Assembly: GCA_946493765.1 (NCBI GenBank)
Contig: CAMMAZ010000003.1
Span: 50,326 to 114,325 of the forward strand
DNA: 64,000 nucleotides
Direction: 5' to 3'
Source: an uncultured Clostridia bacterium
Lineage (GTDB): Bacteria; Bacillota; Clostridia; Oscillospirales; Acutalibacteraceae
Every line of letters starts with the position of its first letter. Positions within the stretch are counted from its first letter, which is position 1. The notes beneath the pieces were generated by a model, which made no database searches, had not been told where the DNA came from, and was given only the letters and a program-made list of their open reading frames with translations. Position numbers and translations under genes: made by a program. Below are positions 55,755 to 63,074 of the stretch, piece by piece.

Positions 55755-55921
55755 CAAATGTGCGCCGGTGGGGACGCTTCTTGAATTGATGCGCGATAAA
55801 ATCAAAAAGCACGGCATTCAAAACGTCCGCTGAACTTACAAAACGCGGCTGGGAAGACATCCACTACACCGGCAGTTTCGGAAAATCGGTTTATCTGTAT
55901 CGGAAACAAATTCAAAAATAA
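55744..55921 (+). pseudogene. Frameshifted remnant of a small gene after the XRE gene
   Basis: From an ATG that overlaps the end of the XRE gene, 29 codons (MKNNKCAPVGTLLELM...IQNVR) end at TGA (55831-55833). In the next frame, from 55832, 29 further codons read ELTKRGWEDIHYTGSFGK and so on to TAA at 55919-55921. Together they look like one protein of about 60 residues with a +1 shift. I do not recognise the family. A sequencing error or programmed frameshift are alternatives, but no slippery sequence is seen. Confidence 0.5.
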
Positions 55922-55937
55922 TGCTGGAGCTTAAACA

Positions 55938-55972
55938 GTTGTCCCGGGTGGATCCGCCCGGGACAACATCTT
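55938..55972 (+). terminator. Hairpin terminator after the XRE gene
   Basis: Arms gttgtcccggg (55938-55948) and cccgggacaac (55957-55967) followed by atctttt. The T-run is interrupted. Confidence 0.6.
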
Positions 55973-55994
55973 TTCCCTGTGCTTTCTTTGCCGC

Positions 55995-56034
55995 AAAAAG
56001 ATGTCCTATCCTTTGATGGGACATCTTTTTATCG
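55995..56034 (+). terminator. Second terminator before the marR-ABC module
   Basis: Arms aaaaagatgtcc (55995-56006) and ggacatcttttt (56019-56030). With the A-run on the left it could work in both directions. It insulates the second marR-ABC module. The following 100 bases up to the promoter hold nothing recognisable. Confidence 0.8.
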
Positions 56035-56146
56035 CGTAAAAAACGTTTACACAAAACGGGCGCGACCGTCGATCTTGTATACCACGACACATAACATCCA
56101 TACAAATTTTCGTTTTAATCCTGCGAAAAAATGGTCAAATGTTATA

Positions 56147-56175
56147 TTGACAATCTTTCTTTATTGCGCTAGAAT
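56147..56175 (+). promoter_or_regulatory. Promoter of the second marR-ABC operon
   Basis: TTGACA (56147-56152) and TAGAAT (56170-56175), 17 bases apart. Confidence 0.82.
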
Positions 56176-56180
56176 ATTGT

Positions 56181-56194
56181 TTGTTCCCGAACAA
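56181..56194. promoter_or_regulatory. Putative operator of the second MarR regulator
   Basis: Inverted arms ttgttc and gaacaa around cc, placed at the predicted transcription start. Short, so only a suggestion; it is unlike the operator of the first module. Confidence 0.4.
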
Positions 56195-56235
56195 CTATTG
56201 GGACGTTTTGCATGCGGAGAGGAGGAAAGATTCGA

Positions 56236-56661
56236 ATGGAAAAAGACTGTGGGATGTGGATCAACATCTTATCCCACAAACTGAAAAAACGTATGAATGC
56301 CGACATGCAAAGTCTGGGTATCACTGGTGTACAAAGCCGTGTTATGCACTACATTCTTGTGAAATGCGCCGACGGGCCGGTGTTCCAGCGTGATGTGGAA
56401 AAGGTTTTCGGTCTGGGTCGTTCCACAGCCACCGGCATTTTGCAGTTAATGGAAAAGAACGGTCTGATCCTGCGGGAAAGCGTAAAAAGCGACGCGCGTC
56501 TGAAAAGTCTGATTCCAACAGAAAAGGCGGCGCATCTGGATGAACAGATCGGCAAATCTCTTCATCAGACCGAGCAATGCCTCACAAACGGCTTGTCGGA
56601 CAAACAGCTGGCGCTGTTTCTGGAAACGGCCGCGCGCATGTCCGCAAATCTGGATGAATGA
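56236..56661 (+). CDS. MarR-family transcriptional regulator (second module)
   Basis: A 141-residue winged-helix protein. The DNA-binding helices are FQRDVEKVFGLGRSTATGIL (about 60-80), followed by the wing ESVKSDARLKSLIPTE. It starts MEKDCGMWINILSHKLKKRM; the ATG is preceded by GGAGGA at a good distance, while an ATG eight codons upstream overlaps it. Directly upstream of two ABC genes, which it probably controls. It is only distantly similar to the MarR protein at 47635-48099. Confidence 0.92.
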   Translation: MEKDCGMWINILSHKLKKRMNADMQSLGITGVQSRVMHYILVKCADGPVFQRDVEKVFGLGRSTATGILQLMEKNGLILRESVKSDARLKSLIPTEKAAHLDEQIGKSLHQTEQCLTNGLSDKQLALFLETAARMSANLDE

Positions 56662-56698
56662 ACGGATTCCCTGTTCTACTGTTTTACGATCATTTTTC

Positions 56699-56727
56699 GA
56701 TGCACCGCATGTGTAAAAGGGTGCATC
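56699..56727 (+). other. Hairpin between marR and the first ABC gene (second module)
   Basis: Arms gatgcacc (56699-56706) and ggtgcatc (56720-56727) with a 13-base loop, followed by ctgttttg. It may set the ratio of regulator to transporter mRNA by processing or partial termination. Confidence 0.4.
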
Positions 56728-56752
56728 CTGTTTTGAAGGAGGAATGTCACAT

Positions 56753-58501
56753 ATGATAAAAACCCTTGCTCGCAGTATCCGCGAGTTTAAAAAAACAGCG
56801 ATTTTAACGCCGATTCTGGTCACGGTCGAGGTTATACTGGAATGTATCATTCCGTTCATTATTGCCAAGCTGGTGAACGAGATGCAGGCCGGATGCGATA
56901 TGGACGTTATCATCAACTATGGTATTCAGTTGGTGGTCATGGCCGTTTTGTCGCTGATTTTCGGCGTTGCGGCCGGCAACACCTGTGCGACCGCTTCCAC
57001 GGGTTTTGCACGAAATCTGCGACAGGACATGTTCTATCGCATTCAGGATTATTCTTTTGAAAATATCGATAAATTTTCAGTGTCGAGTCTGGTGACCCGT
57101 ATGACCACCGACGTCATCAATGTGCAGATGTCATTCATGATGATTATCCGTGTAGCGATTCGCGGTCCGTTGATGCTTATTTTTTCCTTTATCATGGGCT
57201 TTGCCATGGGCGGACGGCTGGCGCTCATTTTCCTGATTACCATTCCGCTGCTGAGCATCGGATTGATACTGGTTATTCGCGCAGCCACACCGATTTTCCG
57301 CCGGGTATTCCGCAAGTATGATGCGCTCAACGACTCGGTACAGGAGAATGTGCAGGCTATGCGCGTGGTGAAAAGCTATGTACGTGAAGACTATGAAAAG
57401 AAGAAGTTCTCCGCGGCTGCCGAAGATGTCTGCAAAGACTTTACCCGCGCGGAGCGCATCATGGCACTCAACAGCCCAATGATGCAGTTTTGTGTGTATG
57501 CCGGAATGGTATTTGTGTTGTCTTTCGGCGCATATGTCGTCATCAGCAGCCGGGGCACCGAAGTCGCCGTGGGACAAATGTCCTCCATCCTGACTTACAG
57601 CTTCCAGATCCTCATGAGTTTAATGACCGTGTCCATGGTTTTTGTGATGATTACCATGTCGATGGAATCGGCCGAACGTATTGTTGAGGTGCTCAGCGAG
57701 AAAAGTAATTTAACCAGTCCGGAGGATGCTGTCAGCGAAGTGAAAGACGGCTCCATCGATTTTGAAAACGTCAGCTTCAAGTATTCCAAAAAAGCTGAAC
57801 GCATGGCGCTGGCCAATGTCGATTTACATATTAAGTCCGGTGAAGTGATCGGTATTTTAGGCGGCACCGGTTCGTCCAAATCCACGCTGGTGCAGCTGAT
57901 TCCCCGCCTGTATGATGTGACCGAAGGCTGTGTCAAGGTGGGCGGTATAGACGTGCGCAAGTACGATCTGGACACGCTGCGAAATAATGTGGCTGTAGTG
58001 CTGCAAAAGAACGTGCTCTTTTCCGGCACCATTAAAGACAACCTGCGCTGGGGCCATCCCGATGCCACAGACGAAGAGATGATGGAAGCCTGTAAGCTTG
58101 CGCAGGCGGATGAATTCATCCAACAGTTTCCGGACAAGTATGACACGTGGATCGAACAGGGCGGTTCCAACGTATCCGGTGGGCAGAAACAGCGTTTGTG
58201 CATTGCACGTGCGCTGCTGAAAAAACCAAAGGTGCTGATTCTGGACGATTCTACCAGCGCCGTAGACACACGCACCGACGCATTGATTCGCCAGGGCTTC
58301 CGTGATTTTATTCCTGAAACAACAAAAATTATTATTGCGCAGCGTGTAGCTTCCGTGCAGGATGCCGATCGTATCATCGTGATGGACGGTGGCCGAATCA
58401 GCGCGATCGGCACGCACGATGAACTGATGAAGACCAGCGAGATTTATCAAGAAGTATATACGACACAGAACAAGGCAGGTGATCAAGATGGCGAAGAATA
58501 A
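56753..58501 (+). CDS. ABC exporter, degenerate-site subunit (heterodimer partner A2)
   Basis: A 582-residue half transporter: six membrane helices (about 15-305) and an ATPase domain. Walker A reads LGGTGSSKSTLV, where the glycine normally before the lysine is serine; the signature is VSGGQKQR and Walker B is ILDDSTSAVDT, with Asp for the catalytic Glu. The subunit therefore has a weak ATP site and needs its partner, whose gene overlaps by 14 bases. The ATG at 56753 follows GGAGGA by nine bases. Confidence 0.92.
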   Translation: MIKTLARSIREFKKTAILTPILVTVEVILECIIPFIIAKLVNEMQAGCDMDVIINYGIQLVVMAVLSLIFGVAAGNTCATASTGFARNLRQDMFYRIQDYSFENIDKFSVSSLVTRMTTDVINVQMSFMMIIRVAIRGPLMLIFSFIMGFAMGGRLALIFLITIPLLSIGLILVIRAATPIFRRVFRKYDALNDSVQENVQAMRVVKSYVREDYEKKKFSAAAEDVCKDFTRAERIMALNSPMMQFCVYAGMVFVLSFGAYVVISSRGTEVAVGQMSSILTYSFQILMSLMTVSMVFVMITMSMESAERIVEVLSEKSNLTSPEDAVSEVKDGSIDFENVSFKYSKKAERMALANVDLHIKSGEVIGILGGTGSSKSTLVQLIPRLYDVTEGCVKVGGIDVRKYDLDTLRNNVAVVLQKNVLFSGTIKDNLRWGHPDATDEEMMEACKLAQADEFIQQFPDKYDTWIEQGGSNVSGGQKQRLCIARALLKKPKVLILDDSTSAVDTRTDALIRQGFRDFIPETTKIIIAQRVASVQDADRIIVMDGGRISAIGTHDELMKTSEIYQEVYTTQNKAGDQDGEE

Positions 58502-60419
58502 AACCAATACCGCGCCGGCTACCACAGCCCGGGGACATCGTGCACCTAAGGGTGTGCTGCGCCGGCTGCTGCGTATCCTTTTTGAATTTTATCCGGTCTT
58601 GCTGCCGGTAGCGCTGGTGTGTATTCTTATCAATGCCATTGTCAGTGCGGTGCCCGCAGTGTTTATGCAAAACATTATCGCGATTGTGGACGACAGCTAT
58701 AAAACCGGCGACTGGTCCTCTGTGTCCGGTAAGATTCTGGGCCTTGTCGCGATCTTAGTCGGAATGTATGTCATCAGTCTGATCGCAGGATTTCTCTACA
58801 CACAGATGATGGCAATTATCACGCAGGGCTCTTTGAAAAAAATGCGTGAGAAAATGTTCAGCCACATGCAGGATCTTCCCATCAAATATTTTGATACCAA
58901 CGGTCATGGCGACATCATGAGCTATTATACCAACGACGTGGATACCCTGCGCCAGATGATCAGCCAGAGTCTGCCGCAGATGCTCATCGCCGGCGTGACG
59001 CTGCTGTCCGTGTTCTGCATCATGATGTATTACAGTGTCATATTGGGTCTGATCGTTGTGGTAGGCGTGATCTGCATGGTGCTTTCGGCTCGTTATGTCA
59101 CCAGCCACTCCTCCAAATACTTTCTGCGCCAGCAGATCACGCTGGCAAAAGCCGAAGCGTTTATGGAAGAAATGATGACCGGACAGAAAGTGATTAAAGT
59201 ATTTTGCCACGAGGAAAGCGCCAAACACGATTTCGATCAGGTGAACGGCGAGATATTCTTTAACGCACGCAACGGTAACCGTTTTGCCAACATTCTGATG
59301 CCGCTGCTTGGCAATATCGGCAACGTGATGTATGTTGTGGTGGCGCTTGTCGGCGGTGCGCTGATGCTGACCGATATTCCTAACATCAGCATCTCCGGCA
59401 TGGCTTTCGGTATCAGCATCGTGGTACCGTTTCTGAACATGACCAAACAATTTGCCGGCGCTGTCGGGCAGGTATCCAACCAGGTCAACATGGTCATCAT
59501 GGGTCTTGCAGGTACGCACCGAATCCTTGCGCTGTTGGACGAGCAGCCCGAAACCGACGAGGGCTATGTCACTTTGGTAAATGCAAAGGAGAATGCCGAC
59601 GGCAGCTTGAGCGAATGTAAAGAACGTACCAACGTCTGGGCCTGGAAGCATCCGCACCATGACGGCACCGTCACCTACACCCGACTGCAGGGCGATGTGC
59701 GTTTCTATGACGTCAACTTCGGCTACACACCGGAAAAGACCGTATTGCACAATATCTCGCTATATGCAAAGCCCGGTCAGAAAGTGGCATTTGTCGGTTC
59801 TACCGGTGCGGGTAAAACGACTATTACAAACCTGATTAACCGTTTTTATGACATTAATGACGGTAAAATCCGATATGACGGCGTCAATATCAATAAGATC
59901 AAAAAAGCAGATCTGCGTCATAGTCTTGGCATTGTATTACAGGACACGAACCTTTTCACCGGTACGGTGATGGAAAACATCCGCTACGGCAATCTGGATG
60001 CATGCGACGAAGAGTGTATTGCGGCGGCGAAACTCGCCGGTGCAGATGACTTTATCCGCCGTCTGCCTGAAGGATATAACACCATGCTGCATGGCAACGG
60101 GGCAAACCTCAGCCAGGGTCAACGTCAGCTGCTTGCCATCGCACGCGCGGCCGTGGCCGATCCGCCTGTGATGATCATGGACGAGGCGACCAGCTCGATC
60201 GACACGCGTACCGAAGCAATCGTGCAGCGCGGCATGGACGCGCTGATGACCGGACGTACTGTGTTTGTCATTGCCCACCGCCTTTCCACCGTTCGCAACT
60301 CCAATGCGATCATGGTGTTGGATCACGGCCGCATTATCGAACGCGGCACCCACGAGGATCTTTTAAAGCTGAAAGGCACATATTATCAGCTATATACCGG
60401 TGCGCTGGAACTGGATTAA
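58488..60419 (+). CDS. ABC exporter, catalytic-site subunit (heterodimer partner B2)
   Basis: A 643-residue half transporter. A basic N-terminal part (about 1-30) precedes six membrane helices (about 35-330). Before the ATPase domain there is an unusual stretch of about 35 residues (about 355-395) with ECKERTNVWAWKHPHHDGTV. Walker A is VGSTGAGKTTITN, the signature LSQGQRQL and Walker B IMDEATSSIDT with the catalytic glutamate. The ATG follows AGGTGA and overlaps the previous gene. Together they form an asymmetric heterodimer; cargo unknown. Confidence 0.92.
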   Translation: MAKNKTNTAPATTARGHRAPKGVLRRLLRILFEFYPVLLPVALVCILINAIVSAVPAVFMQNIIAIVDDSYKTGDWSSVSGKILGLVAILVGMYVISLIAGFLYTQMMAIITQGSLKKMREKMFSHMQDLPIKYFDTNGHGDIMSYYTNDVDTLRQMISQSLPQMLIAGVTLLSVFCIMMYYSVILGLIVVVGVICMVLSARYVTSHSSKYFLRQQITLAKAEAFMEEMMTGQKVIKVFCHEESAKHDFDQVNGEIFFNARNGNRFANILMPLLGNIGNVMYVVVALVGGALMLTDIPNISISGMAFGISIVVPFLNMTKQFAGAVGQVSNQVNMVIMGLAGTHRILALLDEQPETDEGYVTLVNAKENADGSLSECKERTNVWAWKHPHHDGTVTYTRLQGDVRFYDVNFGYTPEKTVLHNISLYAKPGQKVAFVGSTGAGKTTITNLINRFYDINDGKIRYDGVNINKIKKADLRHSLGIVLQDTNLFTGTVMENIRYGNLDACDEECIAAAKLAGADDFIRRLPEGYNTMLHGNGANLSQGQRQLLAIARAAVADPPVMIMDEATSSIDTRTEAIVQRGMDALMTGRTVFVIAHRLSTVRNSNAIMVLDHGRIIERGTHEDLLKLKGTYYQLYTGALELD

Positions 60420-60443
60420 GCTACACTGACACATAAATCTTAA

Positions 60444-60503
60444 AACACCCCCGAACACGGCTTACCCATTGTGGGAAAGCTGTGCGCGGGGGTTGATTTT
60501 TGG
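60444..60503 (+). terminator. Terminator of the second marR-ABC operon
   Basis: A long stem with CCCCCG (60448-60453) and CGGGGG (60487-60492) and further inner pairing, followed by ttgattttt. Confidence 0.8.
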
Positions 60504-60960
60504 TTTTCAGCGATAAAATACCTGAGTCGTTTAATCACTTTGCGGATCAAAAGCGCCTGTTTTTCTTTTTATCTTTTAAGTTGAAAATAACAGTTTTAGA
60601 GGAAAAAATGACAAAAATAGCGTCAGATACTGCCCCGATATAGGCTTAAAATTTAAAAAGAAAAACCCGACACATTCAAATATGTCGGGTTCTGTGAAAG
60701 CCGCATGAAAAAATATTTTTGCGTTTTCGGATGAAAGAGTCGGACCATTGTATAAAACAAGACTTTTGAAAATAACAAGAAGGAATATGTTTCAAAACAA
60801 ACACTTTTTCGATCCGTATTAAATCAGACACGAAAGTCCGAATTTCCACATTTTATTGTTTTCGGCTGCCGTTTTGCGTATTTTCATATTTGGTGTCCAA
60901 ATTTAAAAACGAGTGAATTAAAAATCATGCGAACTTACATAAATACTGAATTTTAATAGA
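60504..60960. other. Non-coding stretch with one hairpin
   Basis: About 450 AT-rich bases without a supported gene on either strand. The only structured part is the hairpin aacccgaca (60664-60672) / tgtcgggtt (60683-60691), next to an A-run that would be a T-run on the minus strand. It is followed by a 23-base segment at 60698-60720 that recurs at 61737-61759. Confidence 0.6.
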
Positions 60961-61010
60961 AAAACACCATTGATATCCAAACCACAGAGATCGGATTTCA
61001 ATGGCGTTTT
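60955..61010 (-). terminator. Terminator of the 61017-61565 gene
   Basis: Long imperfect arms (60961-60978 and 60993-61010) pair with two mismatches; on the minus strand the hairpin is followed by a T-rich run. It lies just after the stop codon. Confidence 0.8.
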
Positions 61011-61016
61011 CAGGGA

Positions 61017-61565
61017 TTATAAGAAATTAGGATGATACTGTTGTGCATAAGGTTTTGTTTGTTTACTGTAATCGATTAATCGCATCAGTTGCGCTATAGT
61101 TTTGTCGTCGGGATTCACAAAATCACAGGAATGTTGGGAGCATACGCTTTTAAATTCTTTTCCGAAAATTTTAACGTCTTTGGCTCTCCAGCATTCATCG
61201 TGACAGGGGGTACCGCAGATTTTGACATGGTCATACACAGCTTTCTTAAATTCCTCGTCCTTTTCATCACTGTGAATCCTTTTACCGAAATCAAGATAAT
61301 TAAAGATCTGGACACACCATTCGCCGCTTTTTTTAATCAACATCCAACCCAGATAATGCCCATTATAAGGTATTTTATAACCAATTGTTTCGCCATTGTC
61401 CATTTCATAAGGTAATGGTATAAGGGACAATTTGTTTTCATTCAAATCATCCACAAATCTCAACGCATTTTTCTGTAACTCACCATCAAGCATCTTGACA
61501 ATTGTGTCTTCGATTTTACCGTATCTTTTTTGTTCAGATATTGTGATTACCTCCCATGGTATCAA
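61017..61565 (-). CDS. Hypothetical protein with C-terminal cysteine/histidine cluster
   Basis: I do not recognise a family. The product (up to 182 residues) has an alpha/beta middle (IGYKIPYNGHYLGWMLIKK, WCVQIFNYLDF) and then KICGTPCHDECWR and VCSQHSC, five cysteines and two histidines that could bind a metal. No membrane helix. The frame opens with TTG at 61565, but the only good ribosome site, GGGAGG (61550-61555), is inside it and is eight bases from an ATA codon (61539-61541). The true start may be this ATA, or the gene may have lost its start. Base composition is more AT-rich than in the core genes. Confidence 0.65.
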   Translation of the reverse strand: MIPWEVITISEQKRYGKIEDTIVKMLDGELQKNALRFVDDLNENKLSLIPLPYEMDNGETIGYKIPYNGHYLGWMLIKKSGEWCVQIFNYLDFGKRIHSDEKDEEFKKAVYDHVKICGTPCHDECWRAKDVKIFGKEFKSVCSQHSCDFVNPDDKTIAQLMRLIDYSKQTKPYAQQYHPNFL

Positions 61566-61579
61566 TAATCCATGCCCAT

Positions 61580-61608
61580 AGTATATGACAATAGATGAAA
61601 AAAATCAA
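61580..61608 (-). promoter_or_regulatory. Promoter of the 61017-61565 gene
   Basis: TTGATT (61603-61608) and TATACT (61580-61585), 17 bases apart on the minus strand. The predicted start of transcription is only about eight bases before the TTG at 61565. Confidence 0.7.
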
Positions 61609-61687
61609 CCATTTTACAACGGTCGACTTTTTTAATACGGGGAAGAATTAACAAAAAAGATACCCCTAAAATACGGGCACAGTGCTA

Positions 61688-61731
61688 CAAAAAAGAAAAA
61701 CCTGCGGAGCGCAAATTGCTCACCGCAGGTG
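61688..61731 (-). terminator. Terminator of the pyroglutamyl-peptidase-like gene pair
   Basis: Arms acctgcgg (61700-61707) and ccgcaggt (61723-61730) with inner pairing; on the minus strand TTTTTCTTTTTT follows. Confidence 0.9.
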
Positions 61732-61797
61732 TGTCTAAGCCACATGAAAAAGATATTTTCGGCAGTTTTGCGTATGAATTCGAACTCTCGCAGTTTT

Positions 61798-62250
61798 TTA
61801 GTTGGAACATATATCGTTGAAAAATGCGATCAGTTTATCCATCAGTTCAATCCTCATACCTTTTAATGATGGAATATGAATGAAAACTGTATTAGGATTT
61901 TTCTTTAGCATATGATAATACGCCGCATTACATAGATAACGGGTCGGTTTATTTGATATGGTGTAAGAGATGTCTGCGCTTCTAAGCATTGTTTCTAAAT
62001 AATGTACATTAAAATCTGTACAAACCGTTTCATCATTGTACTTTGCACACGTTTCGATTCTGACTTTATCTATCAGTTTCTTATCGACTCCAAACATATA
62101 CACTATGCTATAATCGCTACTGATAAACGAAATGTCTTTTTCCAATCCTTGAAAACTATTGGTTAATAAAATATAATTCGCTGCCGTTTGATCCACTAAC
62201 TGAAAAGAAGTGTTGTGCACGCCTTTGAAGGCAGTAAAAAGAATCTTCAT
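61798..62250 (-). CDS. Miniature pyroglutamyl-peptidase I-like protein (C15 family)
   Basis: A 150-residue protein that starts MKILFTAFKGVHNTS, like the MKILVTGFDPFG start of pyrrolidone-carboxyl peptidases. The C15 triad can be aligned: E66 (VRIETCAKY), C107 (YLCNAAYYHML) and H125 (VFIHIPSLKG). Known enzymes have about 200-215 residues, so this one is about a quarter shorter, mostly between the N terminus and the cysteine. It may remove N-terminal pyroglutamate or have another role. It overlaps the upstream gene by four bases (ATGA) and is presumably co-transcribed with it. Confidence 0.75.
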   Translation of the reverse strand: MKILFTAFKGVHNTSFQLVDQTAANYILLTNSFQGLEKDISFISSDYSIVYMFGVDKKLIDKVRIETCAKYNDETVCTDFNVHYLETMLRSADISYTISNKPTRYLCNAAYYHMLKKNPNTVFIHIPSLKGMRIELMDKLIAFFNDICSN

Positions 62251-62594
62251 TTATTTTCCTTTGCGGTATTAAGTGATGCAATCAGCATTCGCTTGATTTC
62301 TTCTGCAAGAGAAAGGAGTTCATCAAAGTTATATTCTATCAGATTTGTTCTTTTCAGAAGCGTGAGCCAATATATGCTTTCACCGGTTTCCTTAAGTGAA
62401 ATATGAAGCTTTGATATAAAATCCGCTTTGCTGTTACCGTATATGGCTTCGTTTATATTTGCACCAACACTTGTAGCAGAACGAAGTAACTGTTTTGCGA
62501 TTGTTGTATCTTTTTTTGTTTTAGAAAAATCCTCGTAAAACAATACTACCTGTGTTGCAAAATCAAGAGATTTATCGAGCAAAGGACTGTTCAT
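62247..62594 (-). CDS. Four-helix-bundle protein (23S rRNA intervening-sequence protein family)
   Basis: A 115-residue, all-helical protein. The stretches LDFATQVVLFYEDFSKTKK, IAKQLLRSATSVGANINEA and KADFISKLHISLKETGES are the hallmarks of the family once called S23, found inside 23S rRNA intervening sequences but also free in many genomes. It forms pentamers in known structures; function is unknown. Here it is not in an rRNA gene. The ATG follows AGAGGTGA. Confidence 0.9.
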   Translation of the reverse strand: MNSPLLDKSLDFATQVVLFYEDFSKTKKDTTIAKQLLRSATSVGANINEAIYGNSKADFISKLHISLKETGESIYWLTLLKRTNLIEYNFDELLSLAEEIKRMLIASLNTAKENK

Positions 62595-62614
62595 TCGTCA
62601 TCACCTCTGATTGA

Positions 62615-62643
62615 ATTATACCGCAAATTATTATATAATTCAA
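62615..62643 (-). promoter_or_regulatory. Promoter of the four-helix-bundle/peptidase operon
   Basis: TTGAAT (62638-62643) and TATAAT (62615-62620), 17 bases apart on the minus strand. Confidence 0.8.
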
Positions 62644-62664
62644 CGCTTTGCGAAGCAAAGCTAC

Positions 62665-62756
62665 CTTTTCTCTTCTCTTTTCTCTCTTATCTTTTCTCTG
62701 GAAACGACAATTAGAGAGAAGAGAGAAAAGTGAAAAGCTAAGAGTGAAGAGACCAA
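62665..62756. repeat. Polypyrimidine/polypurine inverted repeat
   Basis: A pyrimidine-rich strand (about 62665-62699) faces a purine-rich stretch (about 62711-62756). The best arms are cttttctctctt (62677-62688) and aagagagaaaag (62719-62730), perfect over 12 bases. The segment aaacgacaatt in the loop recurs in the tRNA terminator next to it. Role unknown. Confidence 0.65.
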
Positions 62757-62760
62757 AAAG

Positions 62761-62797
62761 AAACGACAATCTTCTTTCGAAAATTGTCGTTTCTTTT
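62761..62797 (-). terminator. Terminator of the tRNA operon
   Basis: Arms aaacgacaat (62761-62770) and attgtcgttt (62783-62792); runs of A on one side and T on the other, so it may act in both directions. Confidence 0.8.
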
Positions 62798-62882
62798 TGG
62801 TGGGAGCGGGTGGATTCGAACCACCGAAGTCAGAGACAACAGATTTACAGTCTGCCCCCTTTGGCCACTCGGGAACACTCCC
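62798..62882 (-). tRNA. tRNA-Tyr (anticodon GTA)
   Basis: A class II tRNA of 85 bases including an encoded CCA. The acceptor arms GGGAGTG and CGCTCCC pair, the anticodon loop is CTGTAAA, a long variable arm is present and the T loop is GGTTCGAATCC. Located between the terminator and tRNA-Thr. Confidence 0.96.
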
Positions 62883-62998
62883 ATATCGTCCAGTTGTTAT
62901 GATGAAGATGCATCTTCTTTTTTGATCAAAAACAACGCAGCGCAACAACTGGTAAAAACAATTGAACCTGAGACAAACATTCACAACTGCGTTAAAAA
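62883..62998. other. Spacer between tRNA-Tyr and tRNA-Thr
   Basis: The spacer contains outer arms cagttgtt and aacaactg and an inner palindrome gaagatgcatcttc. This may be a processing hairpin of the tRNA transcript. Confidence 0.4.
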
Positions 62999-63074
62999 TG
63001 GAGCTGGTGGACGGACTCGAACCCCCGACCTGCTGATTACAAATCAGCTGCTCTACCAACTGAGCTACACCAGC
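62999..63074 (-). tRNA. tRNA-Thr (anticodon TGT)
   Basis: 76 bases with an encoded CCA. The acceptor arms GCTGGTG and CACCAGC pair, the anticodon stem-loop is CTGATTTGTAATCAG and the T loop GGGTTCGAGTCC. It is followed on its 5' side by two partial copies of its own 5' end. Confidence 0.96.

Noticed and set aside
55744..55921. Programmed +1 frameshift as in prfB
   Set aside because: There is no slippery CUU UGA or upstream Shine-Dalgarno-like stimulator at the shift point; a simple indel is more likely.
58755..59750. 331-codon minus-strand frame rich in His and Gln opposite ABC subunit B2
   Set aside because: The composition comes from reading the ABC gene backwards; the sense protein has all ABC motifs.
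62247..62594. rRNA operon with an intervening sequence, suggested by the S23-type protein
   Set aside because: No 23S or 16S rRNA sequence was found around the gene; only tRNA genes are nearby.
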